Below are positions 53,733 to 62,762 of a stretch of DNA of 64,000 nt, piece by piece. A model generated the notes under the pieces. That model was not told the origin of the DNA, did no database searches, and saw only the letters and a list, made by a program, of their open reading frames with translations. The position numbers were made by a program, and so were the translations under genes. Source of the stretch: Sulfurisoma sp963709555 (GTDB lineage: Bacteria > Pseudomonadota > Gammaproteobacteria > Burkholderiales > Rhodocyclaceae); NCBI GenBank assembly GCA_963709555.1, contig CAVPWR010000008.1:937466-1001465 (forward strand), written 5' to 3'. How positions within the stretch are numbered: the stretch's first letter is position 1; each line of letters starts with the position of its first letter.

Positions 53733-54743
53733 CCACCCGCATTATTCCGCTTCCCCGACGGCGCCCTGCCCAACACGCTGGCGCTGGCCTACGCTCTGGC
53801 CGGCTACGGCATCGGCCTGTGGCTGATGGCGACCGCGCCGCTGCCCGTCGCACTCGCCGCCACGCTGTGGTTCGCCCACGCGCTGATCATCTCCGCCTAC
53901 CTGTTCCACGAATTCGCCCACAACACCATCTTCGTCCGCCCGGCCTGGCAACACGCCGCGCCGGCATACTCATGACCTGGCTCACCGGCAGCTGTTACGC
54001 CCGCTACGAACACCTGCGCCTGCAAGCACATGCGCCACCACGTCGACCGCGCCGACGTCATCAGCCTCGACATCAAGGCCTGGCTGCTGGCCGGCCCGGC
54101 CTGGGTGCCGCCGCGCTGCGTGCTCGCGCTCGAATGGGCCTACGTGCCGGCCGTGGAACTGCTGATGCACGCCTGGGTCATCGCTGCTGCCCTTCCTCAG
54201 CCCGCAACGCCGCGCCGACCGCTGGCGCCTGCTCGCCATCCTCGCCGTCACGCGGCAGGGCCTTCGCCGCCCTCGCCTGGTTCGCGCCGCAGGGCGCCGC
54301 GCTCTATGTCGTCGCCTATCTGATCATGATCACCGTGCTGCGCTTCGCCGACTGCTACCAGCACACCTACGACGCCTTCGCCATCCTGGAAAGGAGCAAG
54401 GTGCCGGCCGACAAGCTGCGCGACACCGCCTACGAGCAGGCCAACACCTATTCCAACCTGGCCAGCTGCGCTGGCCCGTGGCTCAACCTGCTGCTGCTCA
54501 ACTTCCCCTTCCACAACGCCCACCACGAAAAGCCCGCCGCGCCGTGGTACCGGCTGCCCGCGCTGCACCGCGAGCTGTACGGCGAGCAGCCCGCGGCCAG
54601 GCCATCCCCATGGCGAAGCTGCTGCGCCCTTCCATCGCCATCGCGTGAGCCGCGTGCTCGCCGACGACTACGGCGAGTGGACCGCCGGCGATCCCGCCGC
54701 CTTCAAGGGCGCGGTGGCCGTTTCCTTCCTGACTGCGGTCTAG
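53729..54743 (+). CDS. Membrane desaturase/hydroxylase-like di-iron protein, several frameshifts
   Basis: Fatty-acid-desaturase superfamily (also holding carotene hydroxylases). All three His boxes are visible: HEFAH, HMRHH and HNAHH, with membrane segments between (LALAYALAGYGIGLWLMATA, LIISAYLF, VAYLIMITVLRF). Indels occur near 53755, 53965, 54025, 54190 and 54600. The C-terminus reads ADDYGEWTAGDPAAFKGAVAV before a TAG at 54741. In a guanidine-riboswitch operon a lipid role is not obvious; it may oxidise a small nitrogen compound. Confidence 0.82.
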
Positions 54744-54752
54744 GTGCCCCCC

Positions 54753-55629
54753 ATGCCCATCGCCGGTACCTGCTCGCCGGCTCCGTGCTCTGGGGCCTGT
54801 TCTGGTGGCCGCTCAAGGCGCTGGCCGGCGCGGGCATGGCCGGCAGCTTCGTGCAGGCTCGTCGCCTACGCCCTGCCGGCGCTGGTCCTCGCGCCGTGGG
54901 CCTGGGCCAGCCGCGCGGCCTGGAAGAACAGCCTCGGCCTGCTGCTGCTGATCGCCCTGCTCGGCGGCTGGGCCAATGCCTCCTTCGCCAGCGCGCTCAC
55001 CTACGGCGGCGTGGTGCGCGTGATGCTGCTGTTCTACCTCGCGCCGGTGTGGACCATCGTCGCCGCCCGCATCGCTCTGGCCGAACCGATCACCCCGCTG
55101 CGCCTGGCCTCGCTGGCGCTGGCGATGGCCGGCCTGGCCTTCACCCTCGGCGGCCCGCAGGTGTTGGCGGCGCCGCTCGGCGCCATCGACCTGCTGGCGC
55201 TGTCCTCCGGCCTCGCCTTCGCGCTCACCAACGTCGCCATCCGCGCCGGCCACGACAGCGGCGACCAAGGATGACCATGGGGAGCTCCCCGAGAGCGCCC
55301 GCGCCGTCGCGGTGTTCGCCGCCTGCGCGCTGTTCTCGGCGGGATTCATGTTCGCCGCCGGCGAAGCGCCGCCCGCGTTCGCCATCGAAACGACGCCCGT
55401 CCTCCTCGGCCTTGTCGCCCTGGGCCTGCTCTGGGTCCTCCCCGGCACGCTCGCCACCTACTACGGCGTGGCCCGGCTCGAAGCCGGCAAGGCCGCGATC
55501 CTGCTGCTCGCCGAGCTGGTGGTCGGCGTGGTCTCGGCGGTGCTCATCGGCGGCGAGGCGCTCGGCCTCAAGGAAGCCATCGGCGGCGCGCTGATCCTCG
55601 CCGCCGCCGTGCTCGAGGCGCGCAGCTGA
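54753..55629 (+). CDS. EamA/DMT-family transporter, frameshifted
   Basis: Inner-membrane drug/metabolite transporter with about ten helices: LLAGSVLWGLFWWPLKALAG, LLLLIALLGGWANASFASAL, VMLLFYLAPVWTIVAARIAL and the C-terminal half with LAELVVGVVSAVLIGGEAL. Frames switch near 54765, 54860 and 55265. It lies 9 bp after the desaturase-like gene. Guanidine-riboswitch operons elsewhere often encode small exporters, but those are SMR proteins; the substrate here is open. Confidence 0.82.
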
Positions 55630-55657
55630 ATGCGCGCGGACAACAGGCGGCGCCGGC

Positions 55658-56304
55658 ATGAACACCGCGCCGCGCACCGCCCTGCTGGTCATCGACATGC
55701 AGCGCGACTTCCTCGACCCGGCGGCTACGCCGCTGCCGCGGGCCTCGACGTCGCCGCGCTGCGCCGACCCATTCCCGCGATCCGCAACCTGCTGTGGGGT
55801 GCGCGCCAGGCCGGGCTGCTCGTCGTGCATACCCGCGAGGGCCACCGCCCCGACCTCTCCGACTGCCCCCCGGCGAAGCTCGAGCGCAGCCGCGCCGCCG
55901 GCGCCGAAATCGGCACGCGCGGCCCGCTCGGGCGCCTGCTCGTTCGCGGCGAGGCAGGCCACGACATCGTTCCCGAACTGCAGCCACTACCCGGCGAGCC
56001 CGTCGTCGACAAGCCGGGCTACGGCGCCTTTACCAACACCGACCTCGAAGGCATCCTGAGAATCCGCGGCATCGAGCGGCTGATCGTCTGCGGCGTCACC
56101 ACCGAGGTCTGCGTCCATTCCACGCTGCGCGAGGCGATCGACCGCGGCTACCGCTGCGTCCTCGTCGGCGACGCCTGCGCCTCGGCCGACACAGAACTGC
56201 ACGCGGCCGCACTGCGCATGGTCGGCGTCGAGGGCGGCATCTTCGGCCAGGTGCTCGACACGGAAGCCGCGCTGGCGCTGATCGAAACGGCGGCCGCGCC
56301 ATGA
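55658..56304 (+). CDS. Cysteine hydrolase (isochorismatase-like), one frameshift
   Basis: Isochorismatase-superfamily amidohydrolase. The triad is Asp in LLVIDMQRDF, Lys in VVDKPGYGAF and Cys in LIVCGVTTEVCVHSTLREA. The cis-peptide segment VCGVTTEVC is typical of the nitrogen-hydrolysing branches (ureidoacrylate, biuret or N-carbamoyl amidases) rather than true isochorismatase. An indel near 55725 splits DFLDP from GLDVAALRRPIPAIRN. Stop overlaps the next start by 4 bp. Confidence 0.88.
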
Positions 56305-57088
56305 CCGACGTCCTGCGCCTGTGGCCGCTGCTCACCGCCACCCACCGCTACGACAAGTCGCTGTCGACGCGCAATCGAGGGCAGCGGCACCACCATCGAG
56401 GCGCCGATCCTCGCCTACCTGATCGAGACGAAGAACGGCCGCATCCTCTACGACGTCGGCTGCGACTACGCCAAGATCGCCGACCCGGCGCTGCGCGACC
56501 GCTACTACGACCCCGAGGTCTTCCCCTTCGGCCCGCCCGAGATGCGCGAGGAAGACCGCCTGCCCCACCACCTCGCCCGCCTCGGCCTGCAGCCGGCCGA
56601 CGTCGACCTCGTCTTCATCGGCCACCTGCACTTCGACCATGCCGGCGGCCTCTGCGACATCTGTCGGCGCCGAGATCCACGTCCAGCAGGACGAACTCGA
56701 CGCCGCGCGCTCGGGCCAGGACGTCGCCTACTTCCCCGAGGATTTCGCCGGCGACTACCACTGGAAGGTGCAACAGGGCGAATACGATCTCGCCCCCGGC
56801 GTGCGTGCCGTCGCCAGCCCGGGCCACACCGCCGGCCACATGTCGCTGCTGATCGAACTGCCGAAGGGCCCGCCGGTCATCCTCTGCGGCGACGCCGCCG
56901 ACCTCGCCGAGAACCTCGACGACGAAGTCGCCCCCGGCCTGTGCTGGCAGGAGCGCGAGCACCAGGCCATCCAGAGCATCCGCAAGCTCAAGCGCCTCGC
57001 CGCCGAAGAGCAGGCGCAGCTCTGGCCCAACCACGACATCGCCTTCTATCGCACGCTGGCGGCGGCAGGGTTCAGGGCCTTCGAATAG
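56301..57088 (+). CDS. Metallo-beta-lactamase-fold hydrolase, two frameshifts
   Basis: MBL-fold enzyme similar to N-acyl-homoserine lactonases. Metal ligands lie in FIGHLHFDHAGGLCD, SPGHTAGHMSLLIEL (His), ILCGDAADLAENL (Asp) and LWPNHDIAF (His). The N-terminus MTDVLRLWPLLTATHRYDKS is separated from TTIEAPILAYLIETKNGRILYDVG near 56385, and a second indel lies near 56665. It is translationally coupled to the cysteine hydrolase and probably ends the riboswitch operon. Confidence 0.88.
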
Positions 57089-57156
57089 CCCAACGCTGCG
57101 GCAAACCGACGACATCGCCGGCCTTGCCAAATATACCTGTTCACGTAACTTCAGCC

Positions 57157-57534
57157 ATGACCTCGTCCGGCAGACCGCTCGAATGGATCGGCAGCAGCTA
57201 CAAGGACCTGATGGCGCTACCGCCTGACGTCAGGAGGTTCTTCGGCTTCGCCCTTTCCCTCGCGCAGGCAGGTGACCAGCACGACGCCGCGAAGGTGCTC
57301 AAGGGATTCGGCGGCGCTGGTGTGCTGGAAATCGTCGAGGATGACACCGGCGGCACATACCGCGCCGTCTATACGGTGCGATTCGAGGAAGCGGTGTTTG
57401 TGCTGCATTGCTTTCAGAAGAAGAGCAAGCGCGGCATCGAAACGCCGAAGGAAGACATGAACATCATTCGCGCCAGGCTGAAGGTGGCCGAGGCGGCGGC
57501 AAAGGAGCTCAGAAATGAAAAAACGTCACGTTGA
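57157..57534 (+). CDS. RelE/HigB-like toxin (Gp49 family)
   Basis: 125-residue mRNA-interferase-like toxin with GFGGAGVLEIVEDDTGGTYRAVYTVRFEEAVFVLHCFQKKSKRGIETPK, typical of the phage Gp49/HigB branch. It is intact and overlaps the antitoxin gene by 20 bp. Toxin-before-antitoxin order is normal for HigBA. Confidence 0.9.
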   Translation: MTSSGRPLEWIGSSYKDLMALPPDVRRFFGFALSLAQAGDQHDAAKVLKGFGGAGVLEIVEDDTGGTYRAVYTVRFEEAVFVLHCFQKKSKRGIETPKEDMNIIRARLKVAEAAAKELRNEKTSR

Positions 57535-57850
57535 GGGTGTCGAAGTTCTGCGCGGATCGGACAATGTGTTTGCCGATCTCGGGCTGCCCGACGCCGAAAA
57601 GCTCAAGATCAAGGCCGGCCTCGTCATCGAGATCAGAAAGGCCATGCATCGTCATGGCCTGACCCAGCAGGAGGCCGCCAAGCGCATGGGGCTCACCCAG
57701 CCCAAGGTCTCCGCCATGATGAACGGCGATCTTTCCAACCTGTCGGAGAGGAAGCTGATGGACTGCCTGACGCGGCTCGGCTACAACATCGAGATCAAGG
57801 TCAAGCCGACAAAGGCGGCTGTCGGGCATATGGTGCTCGCCGCGACGTAG
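57515..57850 (+). CDS. XRE-family antitoxin (HigA-like)
   Basis: 111-residue DNA-binding antitoxin. The helix-turn-helix is HGLTQQEAAKRMGLTQPKVSAMMNGDLSNLSERKL. It pairs with the upstream HigB-like toxin and should repress the operon. It is intact. Confidence 0.9.
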   Translation: MKKRHVEGVEVLRGSDNVFADLGLPDAEKLKIKAGLVIEIRKAMHRHGLTQQEAAKRMGLTQPKVSAMMNGDLSNLSERKLMDCLTRLGYNIEIKVKPTKAAVGHMVLAAT

Positions 57851-57885
57851 TCGTTCGCAGGTGCACAAAGACCACGCGCTGGCAC

Positions 57886-57926
57886 GCATCGTCCAATATG
57901 CAGTTGCACTGCATATTGGACGATGC
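57886..57926. terminator. Perfect 19-bp hairpin after the HigBA module
   Basis: Arms 57886-57904 and 57908-57926 pair without a mismatch around a 3-nt loop TGC. No T tract follows, so it may be a terminator, a protein-binding site or a relic of an inverted repeat. It starts 35 bp after the antitoxin stop. Confidence 0.65.
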
Positions 57927-57937
57927 CCGTTGTACGG

Positions 57938-57952
57938 AAAGTCGGCGCTGGC
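57938..57952 (+). repeat. Dispersed 15-bp word, copy 8 (intergenic)
   Basis: Exact AAAGTCGGCGCTGGC followed by AGGACGGCG, 11 bp after the perfect hairpin. Confidence 0.8.
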
Positions 57953-58081
57953 AGGACGGCGAGCAGGAAGCCAGTCTCGCATCGGCGAGTTTGCCCCAGC
58001 GGTGAAATCGCACCGCCTTGACACGGCACAATGCTGACCAGATCATCTCACCGTTTTCAAACGGAATCCGAAGGCGATGCC

Positions 58082-58354
58082 ATGCCCAAGTCCCGGTGGC
58101 GATTGCAGGACGCACAAGCGAAGTTCAGCGAACTCGTGGAGTCGGCCTTGCGAGGCGAGCCCCAGCACGTGACCCGGAGGGGTCGGGAAGCCGTGGTGGT
58201 GCTGTCCGAGGCCAGCTATCGCGCGCTGCGCGCAGGAGCGCAGGCGGAAGATCCCGGTTTCGTGGCCCATCTGCTTGCCATCCCAAAGGATGAGATAGCG
58301 CCCGCAACGCCGGCGAAGCGCGGCCGCCTCGCCCATCGCGACGTCAATCTGTGA
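58082..58354 (+). CDS. Phd/YefM-family antitoxin
   Basis: 90-residue antitoxin: RWRLQDAQAKFSELVESALRGEPQHVTRRGREAVVVLSEASYRAL is the Phd DNA-binding fold, and the C-terminal tail normally binds the toxin. The start MPKSRW was chosen over an upstream in-frame Met because it fits the domain. The cognate PIN toxin gene that follows is truncated. Confidence 0.9.
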   Translation: MPKSRWRLQDAQAKFSELVESALRGEPQHVTRRGREAVVVLSEASYRALRAGAQAEDPGFVAHLLAIPKDEIAPATPAKRGRLAHRDVNL

Positions 58355-58425
58355 TGTTCCTGATCGACGCCGTCGTCATCTCCGAGCGGCGCAAGGGCGA
58401 TCCCGCCAACCGCCCCTTCGACTGA
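58354..58425 (+). pseudogene. Remnant of a VapC-type PIN toxin
   Basis: 23 codons, MFLIDAVVISERRKGDPANR and then a stop, match the N-terminus of VapC proteins (MxLLDTNVVSELRKG). The rest of the 130-residue PIN domain is absent. It overlaps both the antitoxin stop and the next gene's start. The first active-site Asp is present, but three are needed, so it is non-functional. Confidence 0.7.
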
Positions 58426-59270
58426 TGCGCCTCGACATCTTCAAGACCCTCTGGGGCCACCAAGGCAGCTACGCCGGGGCCGCCGCGCAGGCGCAGGAAG
58501 CGGGCTTCGCCGGCCTCGAAGCCACGCTGCCGGCCGAGCCGGCCAAACAGCGCGAACTCGCCGCCGCGCTGCGCGACGCCAATCTGGGCTACATCGGCGA
58601 GGTCTACACCGGCGGCTGGTACGTGCCGGACCGCCGCGCGCCGCCCGAGCGGCACCTCGCCGACATCGCCGCGGCGCTGGCCGCCGCCGACGCGCTGGCG
58701 CCGCGCTTCGTCACCGCCATCGCCGGCTGCGACGCCTGGCCGCTGGACACCTCGCTGCGCTTCTTCGAGGACGCGCTGCGCCTCGCCGAGAAGTCCGGCC
58801 ACGCGCTGGTCTTCGAGACCCACCGCAGCCGCACCCTGTTCAATCCCTGGGTCGCCGTCGAGGTCCTGCGCCGCCTGCCCGCGCTGCGCCTCACCGCCGA
58901 CTTCAGCCACTGGTTCGTCGTCTGCGAGCGCGCGCTCGACGACGAGCCCGAAGCGATGGACTTCATCGCCTCGCGCGTGCATCACATCCACGCCCGCGTC
59001 GGCTACGACCAGGGCCCGCAGGTGCCCCACCCCGCCGCGCCCGAATACGCGCGCTGGCTCGAAGCGCACCAGCGCCTGTGGCAATCGGTCTGGCAAAGCC
59101 AGCGCAGCCGCGGCTACCCGGTGACGACCCTGACGCCCGAGTTCGGCCCCGACGGCTACCTGCACGAGCAGCCCTTCACCCGCGAGCCGGTGGCCGACCT
59201 GTGGGAGGTCAATCGCTGGATCGCGAGCACCGAGCGCAAGCACTTCGCGGCGTGGTCGGCCAAGGCCTGA
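58425..59270 (+). CDS. Sugar phosphate isomerase/epimerase-like TIM-barrel protein
   Basis: 281-residue AP-endonuclease-2 superfamily TIM barrel. Metal-binding positions are suggested by ETHRSRTLFNP (Glu), TADFSHWFVVCE (Asp, His), HHIHARVGYDQGPQVP (His) and LTPEFGPDGYLH (Glu). The substrate is unknown. It is intact and begins inside the VapC remnant stop (TGATG). Confidence 0.85.
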   Translation: MRLDIFKTLWGHQGSYAGAAAQAQEAGFAGLEATLPAEPAKQRELAAALRDANLGYIGEVYTGGWYVPDRRAPPERHLADIAAALAAADALAPRFVTAIAGCDAWPLDTSLRFFEDALRLAEKSGHALVFETHRSRTLFNPWVAVEVLRRLPALRLTADFSHWFVVCERALDDEPEAMDFIASRVHHIHARVGYDQGPQVPHPAAPEYARWLEAHQRLWQSVWQSQRSRGYPVTTLTPEFGPDGYLHEQPFTREPVADLWEVNRWIASTERKHFAAWSAKA

Positions 59271-59330
59271 TCCCGCCGCGCCGCGATTAGAATCGTCGAA
59301 GCCATTCCCGGCCGGCGCGATCAACGCGGC

Positions 59331-59714
59331 ATGAAAACACTGTTCTCCCTCATCGAATCCCCGTTCCACCCGAACTTCACCGCCCTGTACCAGCGGCTGG
59401 GCATCGCGGCGGAAGCCTTCGACACCGCGCGCAAGCTGCACAAGGCATTGCAGAAACAGGCGCCGGATTATTTCGTCGGCGACTTCATCTACGGCTGGGC
59501 CAACAACTACGCCGGGACGAACCTATGCAACCTGGACGTCACGCTCGCGACCCTGCAGCGCTTCGCGCCGGAGGCCAAGGTCATCGTATTCACGCAGCGC
59601 AGTGACGAAGCGCACGTGGAAAAGCTGGCGGCGCTGTTTCCCGTTCATGCCGTGTTGAAGTACCCGGTGACGGAGCAGGAGATGCAGGCGGTGTTGCAGG
59701 GCGAGGCGGAGTAG
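59331..59714 (+). CDS. Conserved-looking protein of unknown function
   Basis: 127 residues, MKTLFSLIESPFHPNFTALYQ onward, with YFVGDFIYGWANNYAGTNLCNLDVTLATL and KVIVFTQRSDEAHVEKLAALF. The pattern of alternating strands and helices is like a receiver or Rossmann-type domain without the phospho-acceptor signature. I do not recognise the family. Base composition is slightly lower in GC than neighbours. Confidence 0.65.
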   Translation: MKTLFSLIESPFHPNFTALYQRLGIAAEAFDTARKLHKALQKQAPDYFVGDFIYGWANNYAGTNLCNLDVTLATLQRFAPEAKVIVFTQRSDEAHVEKLAALFPVHAVLKYPVTEQEMQAVLQGEAE

Positions 59715-59866
59715 ATTCCGAAGCCGGTTTCCGTTTTGGGTCTGATGCGGCGCGATGACGACCCGCATGAATACTTGCGCGTCTTCAACCGCCTTCTGAA
59801 GAGACGCTCGCCCGTGTCGCCGCGAGCTTCCGGTTCTTTCGGCCGTCACCCACCAACTCCTACGAT

Positions 59867-60776
59867 TCAGAAGCGCGCAGAGAACGTAGCGCCGAAGAGC
59901 GGTGCTGTGTCGAAGTCGACCTGGCTCAGCTCGTTACCAGATGAATCCTCGACCCTTAGCTGGCCAGCGGTCACGAAGACCCGCGTAAAGGTTCAGTGAC
60001 ATCTGTTCACCAAAAGCGTGCGTTGCGCGGAGAAACACGGGTACGCCACGTTCCTCGCCGATACCGTTGGGCACTGCGCCGTCATTGCTCAGGCGAAAGC
60101 GCGCGTTGCGCCACGCGGCTCCGAGCCCGACGTTCCAGCCACTGTCGAAGCGGTACTCGAGTTCCAGGCCGGCTGGCCCGGTTGGTCCCGCGGGAAGCGG
60201 GTTCACCAGACGCCAGCGATCGCTGATCCGCCAGTCGACCAGCAGGAACGGGAATACGCTCGTTTCCTCGATGCGGTCGAACACGCCCATGCCAAAGCCG
60301 AGACGGTTGCCATTGTCGAAGCGTTTGGTCGCCGAGACGATGCCACCCCAGGTGAATGCGTCACCCGCGTCGGCACCGTTCTCGCGGAACCAGTCGAACG
60401 AGGGCGTGAGCCCGACGCTCCAGCCATCGCTTAGCCCAAACGAAAGGGGAACCGATACGCCGTAACGTTGCACGATGTTCCATGGTGCAGCGTTGCCGAA
60501 GCGGACTGGGTTCGAGAATGAATAGTCAGAGTAATCGTAGTTGAGTGTCACGCCGGCACGATTGCCGCGGCCGAGGTCACCCAAAACGCCCGTGCGCACA
60601 ATTGCGCTCTGCACGCTGTAGTCGCCACCGCCGTCAAGATCGCCCTGACCCTGATAGACCGGGGTGACCGAGAGGAATGGTCGCCAACCCATCTCCTGCG
60701 CTTGCGCCGCGCCAGCTGTCGCGAGGGCCAGGGTGAGCAACGTCGAACTTGTGCGACGCGATACCTTGAATTTCAT
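59867..60776 (-). CDS. Outer-membrane beta-barrel protein (DUF6268-like), one frameshift
   Basis: Secreted protein with signal peptide (LLTLALATAGAAQA-QEM) and alternating aromatic/polar strands (VTLNYDYSDYSF, VGLTPSFDWFRE, LELEYRFDSGWNVGLGAAWRN). An indel near 59980 hides the true C-terminus, which reads DTAPLFGATFSARF with a terminal Phe, the signal for outer-membrane assembly. The start at 60774-60776 fits the signal peptide. Role unknown. Confidence 0.8.
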
Positions 60777-60801
60777 CGAACCTCCAAAACAGGGCGCCAG
60801 C

Positions 60802-61140
60802 TCACCACGGGAATCGCGGGGTGCGGCACTGGAAATCATATCGTATGCGCAGCAACAATCGACCAGCCCCGGCGATCCCCAGCAACACGCACAGCAGGTG
60901 CAGATGACCAAGATCGATCAACCCCCTGACCCCGTTTGATGCCGAGAGCGGCCACAGCAGCTGAACATCGGCGTGCATGAGGACATCCAGCAGGACATGC
61001 GACCACGTTCCCAGCAGCGCGCTGATCGCCGCCGTACGGGGCGCAATCGCCGGCACGACGGCCAGCCATTTGGACTGCGCCGGACTCAGCGACGCATTCC
61101 ACGATCGCAAGAGCCTCTCGCATACCGGACGTCCCCAGTA
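60802..61140 (-). pseudogene. C-terminal fragment of a YdjM/DUF457-like membrane hydrolase
   Basis: The stretch LLGTWSHVLLDVLMHADVQLLWPLS and LIDLGHLHLLCVLLGIAGAGRL matches the C-terminal membrane part of the metal-dependent hydrolase family. The N-terminal half is missing; the frame is joined upstream to an hsdS remnant, so it is a truncated gene fused at a recombination joint. Confidence 0.55.
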
Positions 61141-61312
61141 CGCGCCACAGCTGTTCAGGCGAATGCGCAGATCACCCGGCTCCAAATGTTCAGCCGACAT
61201 AACGCTCGATGCTCTCGGCCAGAGGATCGGCACAGCGCGCCTTCGACAGCTGCACCACGTCCCCAAACTTCACCTTGCGCCAACCCGGCTTCAAACCATT
61301 GCCACCCGTCAT
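61140..61312 (-). pseudogene. N-terminal remnant of type I restriction specificity gene hsdS
   Basis: MTGGNGLKPGWRKVKFGDVVQLSKARCADPLAESIERYVG followed, one frame off, by EHLEPGDLRIR is the start of a type I specificity subunit. After about 55 codons homology stops and the hydrolase fragment begins. The ATG overlaps the fic stop (ATGA), the usual fic-hsdS coupling in type I restriction operons. Confidence 0.7.
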
Positions 61313-62708
61313 GCCCTCCCAGCCTGCTGCATCGGCTGCCACCGCGGTACTCGGATAACCGCAGCCGATAACGGGTGGCATTGCCTTCGTGCAGATTCCG
61401 CAGGTCGTCCAGGGCGAGTGCGATGACTTGATCCAGGTCTTCCGGCGGTACCAACGATGCCGCCACTGTGCACACGGACGCTGCGCCAGGAAGCTGCCTG
61501 CTGCGCACGATCTCGGCCACCACGGTAATCAGCGCTTCCCGGTAGCGCAGGCGTATGGATCAGGCTCGGCGACAGTTTCGCGAATAGCCATGTAGCGCTG
61601 GCAGGAGCGCTCGTAGGCCCACACGAACACGTCGCACAGGAGATCGACCTGTTTCATCTCGTACACGCCCAGTGTGCCCTCCACATAGGCCCGTTCGGGA
61701 ACATCGATAAAGGACAGCGGGCAGAGGTTGTGCCGGTTAGCGAGATGTTGGCGCCCAGCCGGGATACCCGCTGTTTACGTTTACGAACGGTTGCAGGTAG
61801 GGGATGTGGACCATGATGAAAAATGCCTGCTCGAACGGGTCTTCGATCGCGCCGGCCTTGTCCAGGATCATGCGGAAATAGGCGCCGATCTGCTGGGGAA
61901 TGCCGAGAGGGTGAAACACCGTGCCGCTGACCTCGACAATGCGTTGCCGCAGCCGTCCGCCCTCGCTCGGGTCGGCGAGCAGGTTTTCCGACAACAGCGC
62001 GTGCAGGTTGAAAAAGGTAAAGGTGTTGAAGCCGATGTCCTCGGCCTGTTCCACCAGCAACTCGATGGCGGCCTTGTGGTTCAAGATCATCTGCGCTTCG
62101 TGCTCATCCTCTGCCTTCGGCGGCTTGGCCCAGTTCGATCAGGTTCTGTGTGTCGAGGCGGGTGTAGGTATTGCCTTCGAGCCGGCTCGATGCCCAGGAG
62201 AGGTCGATCAGCAGGCGCCCCAGGATATCGCGCGCATAGGTGCCGGCAGGACGTTCACCGTCGGGAGAGCGGCCAATGTTGTGCAGGTGCTCGCAAATTT
62301 CCGGCGACAGGTAGCGTGACTTGTTGGGCCGATACGCCTCCAGAAATTCGCTGGTCATAGCCCACGGGCTTGCGGCCCTGGATGGGTTCACGAACGTAGT
62401 CGAGGACTTTCTGTCCAGCGGGTGAGACGGGGACATAAACCTCAGCACTCACCTCATCCGTGACGTGTAGCTGCTCGGTGATATTGACTTCGATGACTCT
62501 GGGCTGGCGGTAGGCATGTTCATGACCCTTGCCTTATCGACGAGAGTTTTTTTTGTTCAGCCAGTTCACTCAGGCGGCGTTGCAGGGTGCGACGGCTGAC
62601 GATATCGGCGAGGACCGTATGCAGGTCGTCAATGCCGACCCCATCGGGGTGTCGGGCAATTTCGGCTTCTATCCTTGCGTTCAAGTCTTCGGGGAGTTTT
62701 TTGGGCAT
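61309..62708 (-). CDS. Fic-family protein with N-terminal winged helix, frameshifted
   Basis: Full-length Fic protein in pieces. The N-terminal helix-turn-helix is DGVGIDDLHTVLADIVSRRTLQRRLSELAEQKK, broken in an 8-T run near 62551. The inhibitory motif is SRLEGNTY (S/TxxxEG type), and the Fic motif is VHIPYLQPFVNVN followed, in another frame, by RVSRLGANISL. The catalytic His-Pro-Phe is replaced by LQPF, so AMP transfer is doubtful. The C-terminus is LHEGNATRYRLRLSEYR. Such genes usually sit between hsdM and hsdS. Confidence 0.85.
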
Positions 62709-62721
62709 GTGACACCTTTTT

Positions 62722-62747
62722 TGGCGCGTAATCGCTTATTCGCGCCA
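62722..62747. promoter_or_regulatory. Operator palindrome 1 upstream of fic
   Basis: TGGCGCG, 12 bp, CGCGCCA. It is the closest of three similar palindromes to the fic start (14 bp upstream). Confidence 0.7.
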
Positions 62748-62762
62748 CAACACTACCCGTAA

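Noticed and set aside
57881..57896. TGGCACG word before the 19-bp hairpin
   Set aside because: No GC at the -12 position; it overlaps the hairpin arm.
59715..59866. Short open frame reading LMRRDDDPHEYLRVFNRLLKRRS
   Set aside because: Too short and unsupported to call; may be a relic of a gene but no family recognised.
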